Shown here piece after piece: positions 56,422 through 64,000 of a DNA stretch of 64,000 bases. Made by a program: the position numbers and the translations under genes. How positions within the stretch are numbered: position 1 is the first letter of the stretch; every line of letters begins with the position of its first letter. Below the pieces are notes generated by a model. That model was not told where the DNA came from. It was given only the letters and a program-made list of their open reading frames with translations, and searched no databases. This DNA is from Novosphingobium sp. PhB57 (GTDB taxonomy: Bacteria; Pseudomonadota; Alphaproteobacteria; Sphingomonadales; Sphingomonadaceae), in assembly GCF_004342985.1 (NCBI RefSeq), contig NZ_SMBO01000001.1:1116001-1180000 (forward strand). The letters run 5' to 3'.

Positions 56422-56787
56422 GTGTTTCGGAATGTCTTGCCCATTGCACTGGTCTTGAGCCCGGCCCTGGTGCTGGCGGCCTGCGGGCCGAGCCGCGAGG
56501 AAGAGCTGGAAAAGCAGCTTGCCGCGGCGAAGAGTTCCGCGGAACAGGAAGCCTCCGCCCGGCAGCAGGCGGAAAGCGCGGCAGCCTCCGCGCGGCTCAA
56601 GGCCAACGACGCCGAACTCGCGAAGTTCTATCAGGGCGACGCCGATGCCGACCAGTCGGAGGCGGAAACGCCGCCGGAGGGTGCGCAGGATGCTGCGCCC
56701 GACTTCGGCGGCAGCGCGCCGCAGCCTCCCGTCGGTACGCAGGCGGACGGCCGCCCCATCGGCGACCAGATGCCCGCACCCCGCTGA
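56422..56787 (+). CDS. putative lipoprotein with coiled coil
   Basis: A 121-residue exported lipoprotein. The signal segment FRNVLPIALVLSPALVLAAC has a lipobox LAAC. The mature part begins CGPSREEELEKQL and forms an Ala/Glu/Gln coiled coil, then an acidic Pro-rich tail. Start GTG 56422 has GGGGAG 7 bases upstream. Reminiscent of small Lpp-like or phage Rz1-like lipoproteins. Its place next to a holin makes the spanin idea worth noting but unproven. Confidence 0.65.
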   Translation: MFRNVLPIALVLSPALVLAACGPSREEELEKQLAAAKSSAEQEASARQQAESAAASARLKANDAELAKFYQGDADADQSEAETPPEGAQDAAPDFGGSAPQPPVGTQADGRPIGDQMPAPR

Positions 56788-56891
56788 CGCGCCCCGCTTC
56801 TTTGCCGGTTCGGCGCCTTGGGGTGTTTCCAGCGGGCCTGAAAATACTCTAGAGCCGCGCCCGGATAGCAACCGCACCGGGAAATCGCGAA

Positions 56892-57329
56892 ATGGCCAGC
56901 AAGCTCGTCTACGTCCTCAACGGACCGAACCTCAACCGCCTGGGCAAGCGCGAACCGGGCATCTACGGTTCGCAGACGCTGGACGACATCGGCGCCATGC
57001 TGGTGGAGCGCGGCGAGACGCTGGATTGCTCCATCGAGATGCGCCAGTCGAACCACGAAGGCCACCTGATTGACTGGCTGCACGAAGCCGAGGACGAAGG
57101 CGCCCATGCGGTGCTGATCAATCCCGGCGCCTATACGCACACCTCGATCGCGCTGCATGACGCGATCCGGTCTATCAAAGTGCCGGTGATCGAGGTGCAC
57201 CTCTCGAACCCGCACGCCCGCGAGGAATTCCGCCACACGTCATGGGTCGGCATGGCGGCCAAGGCGACTGTCGCCGGTTTCGGTGCGAAGAGCTATCTGC
57301 TGGCGCTGGAGGGCGCTGCCGCGCTCTGA
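56892..57329 (+). CDS. aroQ: 3-dehydroquinate dehydratase, type II
   Basis: Third step of the shikimate pathway: dehydroquinate to dehydroshikimate. 145 residues: YVLNGPNLNRLGKREPGIYG with catalytic Tyr25, QSNHEGHLIDWLHEA, LINPGAYTHTSIAL and HLSNPHAREEFRH. Dodecameric cytoplasmic enzyme in other species. Its 3' end overlaps the convergent anchored unknown gene by 37 bases. No other aro gene adjoins it. Confidence 0.95.
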   Translation: MASKLVYVLNGPNLNRLGKREPGIYGSQTLDDIGAMLVERGETLDCSIEMRQSNHEGHLIDWLHEAEDEGAHAVLINPGAYTHTSIALHDAIRSIKVPVIEVHLSNPHAREEFRHTSWVGMAAKATVAGFGAKSYLLALEGAAAL

Positions 57330-57817
57330 CGCGCGGGGCATTTCACCGCGCTGCCCGTGCCGTCCCTGACGGACACGACATGCTGGATCAAGACAGCCAC
57401 CTCACCGCGCGGATCGGGCGACATTCCGTCCTGAACGACGGCAACATCGCAGATCCCCGCGCGGACGAGATCGAGAAAGATCGGGTGAAGCTGGCTGGGA
57501 CCGGCACTCGCCTCCACCCCTATCGCCACATAGGACGTGGGGCTCCACTTCGTGACAGAATCGGAGGCGCGATAAGGGCGAATGTGATCCTTTATCGCGG
57601 TGACCGGCCGGCCGCGGGCCTGCCAGGTTCCCTTTGCGGCATCATAGCGCGGCAGTGAAGGCAGGTCCTGCGCCGCGATGCTCGCATATTCGAACGTCGC
57701 GCCCAGCACGAAGTCCGGCTCGGGCTGACTGCTTCCCCGTGTGAACCACCAGAGGTTCCCGGCTGCCAACAGCAACGCCGCGCCCAGGAGCAGGACGCGG
57801 CGCCTTTTTTTCGTCAT
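57293..57817 (-). CDS. membrane-anchored protein of unknown function
   Basis: A 174-residue protein: basic start MTKKRRRV, one membrane segment (LLLGAALLLAAGNLWWF, about 9-25), then an extracytoplasmic domain with LGATFEYASIAAQDLPSLPRYD and DLVRAGICDVAVVQDG. No family recognised. It lies 20 bases downstream of the Lrp gene on the same strand. The start may be ATG 57817 or GTG 57823. Its last 37 bases overlap aroQ on the other strand. Confidence 0.55.
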   Translation of the reverse strand: MTKKRRRVLLLGAALLLAAGNLWWFTRGSSQPEPDFVLGATFEYASIAAQDLPSLPRYDAAKGTWQARGRPVTAIKDHIRPYRASDSVTKWSPTSYVAIGVEASAGPSQLHPIFLDLVRAGICDVAVVQDGMSPDPRGEVAVLIQHVVSVRDGTGSAVKCPARQSAAAPSSASR

Positions 57818-57837
57818 TGCCACGCGGTGATTCGCTT

Positions 57838-58305
57838 TCAGGCTTCCAGCGGAACGCCCGGCACGCTTTTGGCGGTGCGGATCGTCAGCGAGGTCTTGAC
57901 GCTGTCCACGTTCGGCGCGGGCGTCAGCTTGCTGGTGAGGAATTCCTGGAAGCTCTGCAGGTCGCGGCTGACGATCTTCAGAATGAAGTCGATCTCGCCG
58001 TTGAGCATGTGGCACTCGCGCACTTCGGGCAGACCCTTCATGTGGTCCTCGAAGGCGCGCAGCGATTCCTCGGCCTGGCTCTTCAGGCTGACCAGCGCGA
58101 AGACGGTGATGGTGAAGCCCAGCTTCGAAGCGTCCAGATCGGCGTGGTAGCCCTGGATGATGCCCGATTCCTCCAGGCTGCGCACACGGCGCAGGCACGG
58201 CGGAGCGGTGAGACCGACGCGCTGGGCGAGTTCGACATTGGTGATGCGGCCCTCGTCCTGCAACTCTGCAAGCAAGCGGCGATCGATGTCATCGAGATTA
58301 ATCAT
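57838..58305 (-). CDS. Lrp/AsnC-family regulator
   Basis: A 155-residue regulator. The N-terminal HTH is INLDDIDRRLLAELQDEGRITNVELAQRVGLTAPPCLRRVRSL; the C-terminal RAM ligand-binding domain follows (DASKLGFTITVFALVSLKSQ, then VRECHMLNGEIDFILKIVSRDLQSFQEFL). ATG 58305 has AGGAA 9 bases upstream. It has the NVELAQRVGLTAPPCLRRVRSLEE recognition region seen in proteins annotated as Lrp. A 12-base AT palindrome lies 72 bases upstream, consistent with autoregulation. Likely co-transcribed with the anchored unknown. Confidence 0.93.
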   Translation of the reverse strand: MINLDDIDRRLLAELQDEGRITNVELAQRVGLTAPPCLRRVRSLEESGIIQGYHADLDASKLGFTITVFALVSLKSQAEESLRAFEDHMKGLPEVRECHMLNGEIDFILKIVSRDLQSFQEFLTSKLTPAPNVDSVKTSLTIRTAKSVPGVPLEA

Positions 58306-58703
58306 GCGAAACTTTCCTTGCGGGCGCGCAGCGTGATCCGGCATGCAATATCCACTCGAAAACGCTGACACCCCTGTAATAATATTATCCCTTAGCGTAA
58401 TCGTCCCGCATTGCAACGCCTACAATCTGCCGACTTACAGCGTCTGCACAGTTTGCTAGAGAGCGTTTTCGCATAGGCCGGCGGCCGGATTTGCGGGCCT
58501 TTCCGGCTCCTTTCCCCCATCGGCGGAACATGGAAGACCGGCAAAGCCTCATACCGGGCGGGCAGGAAACACGGGCGCTGCGGCATTTTTCGAAGTAAAG
58601 TTCGCCCCTTGGTGACCCTGACTTAACCTCTAAGGGCCTACTTCGGGTAACATTAGGGATAGGGCGGCTTCGCAAGGGCTTGCAGACCGCCTATGGAGCC
58701 GGA
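58306..58703. other. divergent intergenic region, lrp / HK-like
   Basis: About 400 bases with no convincing gene. A minus-strand frame here has poor codon character and I left it out. It contains the palindrome at 58377 and an AT-rich patch near 58590-58650 with ttcgaagtaaagttcg, a possible promoter region for the plus-strand gene. Confidence 0.55.
58377..58388. promoter_or_regulatory. AT-only palindrome upstream of lrp
   Basis: TAATAATATTAT, 72 bases before the Lrp gene start, identical to the first 12 bases of the palindrome at 21866. Likely operator for an Lrp-type protein. Confidence 0.45.
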
Positions 58704-60653
58704 ATGCATTTCGACGATCGCCTTGCCACGGTACTGCGCCTGCCGTCCTCCGGGGACGCGCTGGCGCGCATCCAGTACCGGCAGTTGATCGACATCCTGG
58801 GGCGCCTGCCCGAGGACGCCCGTTCCGACGCCATCGAGGCCGGCTTTGCCCGGGTCGAGGAACTCGGCGCACAGATCGGCGCGGCAGACCGTGCGCGGCT
58901 GGTGCGCCAGCCGCTCCAGCCCCTGACCAATGCCCGTCTGCTGGCCCTGTTCGCCGAAGCGGAGCCCGAGGTCGCCCTGGCTGCCATCGGCACGGCGCGG
59001 CTGGACGAAGCGGGCTGGCTTCGCCTCGTGCCCGCCCTGCCCGTGCGCGCCCGCGGCATCTTGCGCCACCGCCGCGATCTCGGCCCGGAAGTCGGCGCGC
59101 TGCTCGACCGCCTGGGCATCCAGGATCGCGGCCTGCCGCCCGCGCCGAACGCGCAAGTCCTGGAAGTGTCCGTTTCCACTTTCGAAATTCAGTTTCCGAG
59201 CGAGGCCGCGAGCGAAAGCCACGCCCCGCCTCAGACGCTCGTTGAGGGCGAGCCTTTCGACTTGCTCGACGAAGCCGAGCTTTCGGACGCCGAAGAGGAA
59301 CCGGAGACGGAGCACCCGCGGGGCGCCGAGCCGATCTCCTTTGCCGATTTCGAACAGGCCGCCACCTCGCGCCGATCGGCCGCGCTGCGCAGCGGGCTGG
59401 AGGCCAGCGGCGGCGGGACCGGCCTGGAAGGCGGCGACGGCATCGGCGCGATCGTCCGCCGCATCGAGGAATTCCGCAAGGCACGCGAGCATCACGCACC
59501 GGGCATTGCCGGCGGCTCTCCTCGCCTGCCTTTGGGCGATACGCCCAGTGCCAGCGCCCCCGCCGCCATGGATTTCGCGACAGATTCGGAAGGCCGCGTC
59601 TGCTGGGCCGACGGTTCCCATGCCAGCGCGCTGATCGGCCTCAACCTCGCGGCGCTCGACCCGATGGTGAGTGAGCCGCTCGATCCTGCAGCGCCGCTGC
59701 CGTCCGTGCAGATGGCCTCGATGCATGTTCCCGGCCTGGCACTTTCCATCCGGCACCGCCAACCCCTCCGCGCGGTTGCCATCGAGATCACCGGCGCGCC
59801 CGCCGTCAGCGGTGCCTGGCAAGTGGATGCCGTGCCCCACTTCGACCCCGCGAGCGGCCGATTCACAGGCTATGCCGGGCGCCTGCGCCGCCCCGGCAAG
59901 ATCGCCGCCGTCGACGCAGCCCCGGCCGCCGAACCCAGCGAGGCGGACCGCATGCGCCAGGTGCTGCACGAACTGCGCACGCCGGCCAATGCCATCCAGG
60001 TCGCCGCGGAGATCATCCAGCAGCAACTCTACGGCCCTGCTCCGCACGAATATCGCGCCCTTGCCGCGGCCATCGCCGGGGACTGTGCCCATATCCTGGC
60101 CGGATTCGAGGAACTCGACCGGTTGGTAAAGCTCGAATCGGGCGCCCTCGGCATCGAATCGGGCGAAAGCGACCTCGTCGCCGTCCTGTCCGAGACCGTT
60201 GCGCGCCTCAAGGCCTGGACCGAGCCGCGCGGCAGCGGTTTCGTCCTTCCCGAAACGGGCGGGCCGGCGCTGCCGATCGCCATCGAGCGGACCGAGATCG
60301 AGCGCATGATATGGCGCGTCTTCGCCGTACTCGCAGGGATGACCGCGCCGCACGAACTGCTGCCGGTCCGGCTCGCCGTGGAGAACGGGCGCGTGGCCAT
60401 GCGGGTGACTTTGCCCTCGCTGCTGCTGGCGCGCGATGCCCAGAGCCTGTTCGAAACGCCGGTGAGCGAGCGCGGCCAGTCGCTTTCCACCGGCATGTTC
60501 GGCATCGGCTTCACCTTGCGCCTGGCAGCGGCCGAAGCCGACGCTGCCGGTGGCAGCCTCCAGCGCGACGGCGACGAGCTACGGCTGTCGCTTCCCGCTT
60601 TCGCGGCATCGGCGCTGGGCCGCGTGCAGGACGCCGAAAGCCGCGCGCTCTGA
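58704..60653 (+). CDS. histidine-kinase-like protein, degenerate ATPase
   Basis: A 649-residue soluble protein. The N-terminal 150 residues form a helical DUF2336-like region (MHFDDRLATVLRLPSSGDALAR; LLALFAEAEPEVALAAIGTARLDEAGW). A long variable acidic linker and a PAS-like part follow. Then comes a dimerisation helix with HELRTPANAIQVAAEII (His422). In the ATPase region the N-box Asn is missing (ERTEIERMIWRVFAVLAG) and no DxGxG is seen; only GFTLRLAAAEADAAGGSL resembles a G2 box. It may take part in phosphotransfer without kinase activity. GGAG lies 5 bases before ATG 58704. Confidence 0.72.
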   Translation: MHFDDRLATVLRLPSSGDALARIQYRQLIDILGRLPEDARSDAIEAGFARVEELGAQIGAADRARLVRQPLQPLTNARLLALFAEAEPEVALAAIGTARLDEAGWLRLVPALPVRARGILRHRRDLGPEVGALLDRLGIQDRGLPPAPNAQVLEVSVSTFEIQFPSEAASESHAPPQTLVEGEPFDLLDEAELSDAEEEPETEHPRGAEPISFADFEQAATSRRSAALRSGLEASGGGTGLEGGDGIGAIVRRIEEFRKAREHHAPGIAGGSPRLPLGDTPSASAPAAMDFATDSEGRVCWADGSHASALIGLNLAALDPMVSEPLDPAAPLPSVQMASMHVPGLALSIRHRQPLRAVAIEITGAPAVSGAWQVDAVPHFDPASGRFTGYAGRLRRPGKIAAVDAAPAAEPSEADRMRQVLHELRTPANAIQVAAEIIQQQLYGPAPHEYRALAAAIAGDCAHILAGFEELDRLVKLESGALGIESGESDLVAVLSETVARLKAWTEPRGSGFVLPETGGPALPIAIERTEIERMIWRVFAVLAGMTAPHELLPVRLAVENGRVAMRVTLPSLLLARDAQSLFETPVSERGQSLSTGMFGIGFTLRLAAAEADAAGGSLQRDGDELRLSLPAFAASALGRVQDAESRAL

Positions 60654-60718
60654 GCCGCTCGCGAAGAGGGTTCCAGACCGTGCGGGGGAAGGCTTTCGTC
60701 CCGCCCCTTTACCGAAGC

Positions 60719-60742
60719 GGAACACTTTTCCTCTAGTCCGTT
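60719..60742 (+). promoter_or_regulatory. possible EcfG-type promoter before the deacetylase
   Basis: GGAAC (60719-60723) and CGTT (60739-60742) are separated by 15 bases. The general-stress sigma factor EcfG of alphaproteobacteria uses GGAAC with CGTT at 16-17, so the spacing is slightly short. Weak call. Confidence 0.25.
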
Positions 60743-60846
60743 CCTGCCGTACTTGCGGATTCGCAGGCCAGCCTGCCTGGTCCCGGAGCCGCTTCGTCCA
60801 TATTGTCGTTCTGTCGGATGCGACCCGATTGAGGGAATTTTCTGTC

Positions 60847-61869
60847 TTGCCGGGGACCAACCTCCTCCTGCCGCCGCGCGCCGATGCCCTTGCGCAATTC
60901 AGCGAGGGATTCGGCCAGCGTTTCATCGTCACGGTCGATACCGAGGAAGAGTTCGACTGGAACGCGCCGCTCGACCGGCACGGACATGGCACGCTTTCCG
61001 TCCCGGCACTGCGCACGTTCCAGCAGTTCTGCGAGGAGTTCGGCGTTGTGCCGATCTATCTCGTGGATTATCCGGTCGCCGATTCGCCGCTGGCACCCGA
61101 AGCCATCGGCGAAGCGGTCGCGGCCGGGCGGGCGGAAGTGGGCGTCCAGCTTCACCCCTGGGTGAACCCCCCGTTCGACGAGGCCGTCACCGAATTCAAT
61201 TCCTACGCCGGGAACCTGGGCTTCGAACTGGAGCGCGAGAAGTTCGCGCGCCTTCACGGCCGAATCGTCGAGGCGTTCGGCACGGCGCCGCGCATCTACC
61301 GGGCGGGCCGCTACGGGCTCGGCCCGCGCACTGCCGAGATCCTGGACGAATTCGGCATCGCCATCGACACTTCGGTACGCGCGCGGTTCGACTACAGCGC
61401 TTCCGGCGGCCCGAACTATCGCACCCATCCGCTGCAACCTTATTGGACGGACAGCGCGCGACGGCTGCTAGAGCTGCCGCTGACCACCGTCTATTGGGGA
61501 CCGCTGCGGCAGCTTGGCAATACGATCTACCCCGCGCTCTGGCGCATGCCGCAGCTGCGCGGCGCCCTCGCCCGTGCCGGACTGCTGGAGCGCATCCCCC
61601 TGACGCCGGAGGGAATCACGGCCGAGGAAGCGCTGCGCGGCGTCGACGTGGCCATCGATGCCGGGTTGCCGGTGCTGGTCTTCTCCTTCCACAGCCCCTC
61701 GCTCGTTCCCGGCTATACGCCTTACGTGCGGGACGCGCAGGATCTGGACGCGCTCTACGGCTGGTGGCGCACACTTTTCGCGCATCTGGAACGCCGCGGT
61801 GTAAAACCGAGCAATGTTGCCAACATCATGTCCAGCGTAGCGCTTGCGCAGAACGAATTGCCAAGCTAA
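60847..61869 (+). CDS. polysaccharide deacetylase family, WalW-like
   Basis: A 340-residue NodB-type protein probably removing acetyl groups from a surface or capsular glycan. FIVTVDTEEEFDW holds the catalytic and metal-binding acids, VQLHPWVNPPF the first metal histidine, and IYRAGRYGLGPRTAEIL the following motif. FSFHSPSLVPGYTPYV is near the C-terminus. No signal peptide. The start is TTG 60847 with AGGGA 10 bases upstream; no ATG lies before the conserved region. It follows the HK-like gene after 193 bases. Confidence 0.82.
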   Translation: MPGTNLLLPPRADALAQFSEGFGQRFIVTVDTEEEFDWNAPLDRHGHGTLSVPALRTFQQFCEEFGVVPIYLVDYPVADSPLAPEAIGEAVAAGRAEVGVQLHPWVNPPFDEAVTEFNSYAGNLGFELEREKFARLHGRIVEAFGTAPRIYRAGRYGLGPRTAEILDEFGIAIDTSVRARFDYSASGGPNYRTHPLQPYWTDSARRLLELPLTTVYWGPLRQLGNTIYPALWRMPQLRGALARAGLLERIPLTPEGITAEEALRGVDVAIDAGLPVLVFSFHSPSLVPGYTPYVRDAQDLDALYGWWRTLFAHLERRGVKPSNVANIMSSVALAQNELPS

Positions 61870-61915
61870 CGGGCTTCTCGTCCGGCCTCGTCGATGGAGC
61901 CGGGCGTGGCAGTTG

Positions 61916-61991
61916 GGGCCTGTAGCTCAGCGGTTAGAGCTGGCCGCTCATAACGGCTAGGTCGCGGGTTCGAATCCTGCCGGGCCCACCA
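61916..61991 (+). tRNA. tRNA-Ile2 (CAU, lysidine type)
   Basis: 76 bases: acceptor GGGCCTG / CGGGCCC, anticodon loop CTCATAA (CAU), T arm GCGGG-TTCGAAT-CCTGC, encoded CCA. The body with GGTCG variable region and CTCATAACGG matches the minor isoleucine tRNA whose C34 becomes lysidine, rather than elongator Met. Confidence 0.9.
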
Positions 61992-61997
61992 ACGGCA

Positions 61998-62016
61998 CCG
62001 GGACTTCTGGTCCCGG
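61998..62016. repeat. palindrome between two tRNA genes
   Basis: ccgggac / gtcccgg with a 5-base loop, between tRNA-Ile2 and tRNA-Pro. Could be a transcript processing hairpin or another REP-like copy. Confidence 0.45.
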
Positions 62017-62039
62017 ATCAACATCGACGACCGAAGGGT

Positions 62040-62116
<77 letters not shown>

Positions 62117-62178
62117 ATTCGTTTTTTCCGCAGATCTGAAAGCATCCCTGCAAGGGGCGGGCCGCAAGGGCCTTCGCC

Positions 62179-62871
62179 TCAGGTGCAGAGCGACTGGCTG
62201 CCGGTTCCGGTGATGCCGTTTTTGGTGCCGCTGGGGTTGAGGCTGCGGTCGTCGCGAATCAGGAAGGCCGCCTCGTGCTTGAACACCTGGTCCTTCACGA
62301 ACATCGTCCCGAACAGCGGCTGGTAGTGGTAGTAGACTTCCACGAACATCACTGCGGAATTGGGCACCGAGTAGATCTTGTGATCCTTCACACCCATGCC
62401 GTCCAGCACCGGGCCGGTCTTGTAGGGGTCCGCCTCACCATAGGCTGACTTGCGGTCCAGATCGCCGCGGCAGCGCTGCCAGTGGATGAACTGCCGCTTG
62501 GTATCGCTGTCGTATTCCAGGCTGGACAGGACGACACGGCCATTGGTTTCGAAATCGAAGCTGCTGCCCTCTTTCAGGGCGCCCCACATGACCGAATCGA
62601 CTTGCGCTTCCTTGACCGTCGGGCTGACGGTGCTGTTGTCCGTCTGCCCGAGGCGGGAGGCGTTGTCCGCCACGGACGTCGCGATTTCACCGACCTGCAT
62701 GTTGGTCATGGCCATCATCGCCACTTCGGTTCCGTAAAGCCCCAGGGTCAGCAGCACCGGCAGGATAAGCGCCAGTTCGATGAACGAGACGCCGCTCTGG
62801 TCCTCGCGCAGCCGGCGCAGGAGCGCGGCGCGGCGCGGCCAGTTCTTCGGCCTGTTCGGCGATGCCATCAT
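62179..62871 (-). CDS. TadE-like pilus assembly protein
   Basis: A 230-residue protein with the TadE signature: an N-terminal basic stretch, then [32 protein letters not shown] (membrane anchor with Glu-x5-Pro prepilin-like form) and a periplasmic domain. It belongs to Flp/Tad pilus systems. Its ATG overlaps the stop of the preceding TadE-like gene (ATGA), so the two are coupled. Third of a three-gene set here; the rest of the cluster lies beyond the window. Confidence 0.85.
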   Translation of the reverse strand: MMASPNRPKNWPRRAALLRRLREDQSGVSFIELALILPVLLTLGLYGTEVAMMAMTNMQVGEIATSVADNASRLGQTDNSTVSPTVKEAQVDSVMWGALKEGSSFDFETNGRVVLSSLEYDSDTKRQFIHWQRCRGDLDRKSAYGEADPYKTGPVLDGMGVKDHKIYSVPNSAVMFVEVYYHYQPLFGTMFVKDQVFKHEAAFLIRDDRSLNPSGTKNGITGTGSQSLCT

Positions 62872-63491
62872 TGGCAGGTCCCTGCTGCCGAGCCTACCGC
62901 CTGCTGAAGGGCGTAAGGCTGGTTCTTCCTGACGGCCGTGGCCGAGAGCGTGCGCTTGGTGTTCCCGTCGGTCAGTCCGGGAACGGGGAACACGGGCGTA
63001 TACGTGACCTTCACGGTGTAGACGACCACGTCGTTCGCGCCGCCATTGCCGCTCTTGCCGACATCGGCGTCCCAATGGCCGTTCTTGTTCTCGTCCGTGT
63101 AGGATTCGCCATTGTCGCAGATGCTGTTGTTGTTCTTGTCGTTCCAGGCCTCCGGCCGGGCGATGTCGGTGAAGTCGAAATAGCTCGACCGCGTGATTTC
63201 CACTTTGGCTCCCGGCGCGACACCGTCGACCAGTCGCTTGACATAGGCATCGCCCGCTTCCGTCTCGGCAGTCTCCAGCGTGCCGTTGCGGGCCACTTGC
63301 TGTACGCCGCCCTGGAGCACGGCGCGGATGTAAGCCATGTGGCCCAGATCGAAGATGCCCATGAGCAGGATGATGAGGACCGGGCCCGCTACCGCGAACT
63401 CGATCGCGGTCACGCCCCGGGTATCGGCCCGGCAGTCGGCCCGGAGGCGCCGGAGCGCTCCGGCAGCCGAATGCGACAGGCGGCGCAGCAT
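62868..63491 (-). CDS. TadE-like protein with calcium-loop-like motifs
   Basis: A 207-residue TadE-type protein: DTRGVTAIEFAVAGPVLIILLMGIFDLGHMAYI is the prepilin-like anchor. The periplasmic part contains DKNNNSICDNGE and DENKNGHWDADV, both shaped like EF-hand/dockerin calcium loops (acidic or amide residues at 1, 3, 5, 9). The start ATG 63491 overlaps the stop of the upstream vWA gene (TGATG). Partner of the other TadE-like gene. Confidence 0.83.
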   Translation of the reverse strand: MLRRLSHSAAGALRRLRADCRADTRGVTAIEFAVAGPVLIILLMGIFDLGHMAYIRAVLQGGVQQVARNGTLETAETEAGDAYVKRLVDGVAPGAKVEITRSSYFDFTDIARPEAWNDKNNNSICDNGESYTDENKNGHWDADVGKSGNGGANDVVVYTVKVTYTPVFPVPGLTDGNTKRTLSATAVRKNQPYALQQAVGSAAGTCQ

Positions 63492-64000
63492 CACTCGGTG
63501 ATCCTCAGTTCGCCGACCTGCTTGGCGATTTCCTGGAACGCGGTGTTGAGATCGGTGGCGTTGGTGGCGACATAGGAACTGTCGTCGGAGGCGCAGGTCT
63601 TCAGGTCGGTGGAAAGCCCCGAAGTGAAGGCGATCACCCAGACGCGGATACCCTTGGCCTTGATCGCCTCGCATACGGCTAGGAAGCGCGACGTGTGGCG
63701 CGCGTCGGCATCGCTTTCCGAACCGCCGGCCGTCGTGCGCAGGTCCCACCAGTCCATGCCCCAGGCCGTCGGCACATAGTTGGACGTGTCCATCTGGCCG
63801 TCGGTCATGAAGATGATGTGCCGGGCGACTTCACCGCCATTGGTGGGCTCCAGGTTCACCGTGTCCTTGAAGATACCGTCGGGCGAGAGCATCCGCCCAC
63901 CCCAGATCATGCCGATGTCGAGGTAAGTGCCGCCCACCGCCGTCAGCGAGTTCGCGTAAGTGTTGAAGCTGGACTGGTCCATCTCGGTCAGGAGCTTCGC
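63491..64000 (-). CDS. TadG-like vWA protein, 5' end cut by window
   Basis: The last 169 codons of a larger gene. AHIIFMTDGQMD-type vWA sequence is seen as ARHIIFMTDGQMDTSNY, GIRVWVIAFTSGL and ATDLNTAFQEIAKQVGELRITE; GGTYLDIGMIWG upstream fits the MIDAS threonine loop. The start of the gene, and any N-terminal anchor, is beyond base 64000. It is coupled to the following TadE-like gene by an overlapping start. Confidence 0.85.
   Translation of the reverse strand, partial: AKLLTEMDQSSFNTYANSLTAVGGTYLDIGMIWGGRMLSPDGIFKDTVNLEPTNGGEVARHIIFMTDGQMDTSNYVPTAWGMDWWDLRTTAGGSESDADARHTSRFLAVCEAIKAKGIRVWVIAFTSGLSTDLKTCASDDSSYVATNATDLNTAFQEIAKQVGELRITE

Noticed and set aside
58385..58675. Small minus-strand frame in the lrp / HK-like gap
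   Set aside because: Composition and lack of a ribosome site argue against it, and it would overlap the likely regulatory region.

Overview
The window reads as chromosomal DNA of an alphaproteobacterium of the order Sphingomonadales, most likely Novosphingobium or a close relative. This is inferred from gene content and protein style, not from a database search. The DNA is GC-rich. It has alphaproteobacterial marks: an NDUFS4-like complex I accessory subunit, a GTA-type 3TM holin, a large TonB-dependent receptor, a WalW-like deacetylase, and dispersed palindromes of the 'cgtcattgcgag...caatccag' and 'gtcccggg...cccgggac' types. No insertion sequence, integrase, CRISPR array, restriction system or complete prophage was seen. 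It looks like a core chromosome segment with a few lineage-specific genes.

Layout. 1-8430 (minus strand): phosphoglucomutase (cut by the window edge), RadC overlapping a small membrane protein, a small unknown gene, a LuxR-type regulator with a C-terminal membrane anchor, LepA, and a PAS-GGDEF-EAL-PilZ protein. 8617-17075: ferredoxin-NADP reductase, the DNA sliding clamp, fabD-fabG-GNAT, and a divergent pair of LD-carboxypeptidase and Mur ligase, then a DUF808 membrane protein. 17299-22116: a lone flagellin; the rpsF-rpsR-rplI operon with a leader that folds like the S6:S18 autoregulatory motif; a GNAT; AMP nucleosidase. 22117-28673: a TonB receptor facing a periplasmic M2 peptidase, an alpha/beta hydrolase translationally coupled to a GFA-type protein, and a small unknown gene. 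28784-38190 (minus): asd, lon, ybaB, dnaX, SRP RNA, the NDUFS4-like subunit and hrpB. 38333-45214: a second GGDEF-EAL protein, a TonB-like protein, a choloylglycine-hydrolase-family enzyme paired with an outer membrane protein, a polyprenyl diphosphate synthase, chorismate mutase and a small unknown. 45350-51905: PepSY-response regulator-histidine kinase, an ABC-F ATPase, an XRE-type regulator and a glycosyltransferase. 51965-57329: yajC-secD-secF, tRNA-Pro(GGG), a small HTH protein, the holin, a lipoprotein and aroQ. 57293-64000: an anchored unknown, an Lrp regulator, a degenerate histidine-kinase-like protein, a polysaccharide deacetylase, tRNA-Ile2(CAU), tRNA-Pro(TGG), and the end of a Tad-type cluster with two TadE-like genes and a vWA protein.

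Functional links. Peptidoglycan recycling is suggested by the LdcA/Mur-ligase pair; fatty acid synthesis by fabD and fabG; preprotein export by YajC-SecD-SecF plus SRP RNA; replication by DnaN and DnaX. Two cyclic-di-GMP proteins, a flagellin and a Tad module all bear on the motile/sessile switch. The most interesting leads are a 12-base AT-only palindrome shared by the promoters of the Lrp-type gene and the TonB receptor, the kinase-dead-looking histidine protein at 58704, the membrane-tethered LuxR-type regulator at 2827, the hydrolase/outer-membrane pair at 41255-43263, and the solitary holin. No wholly new system could be shown from sequence alone.
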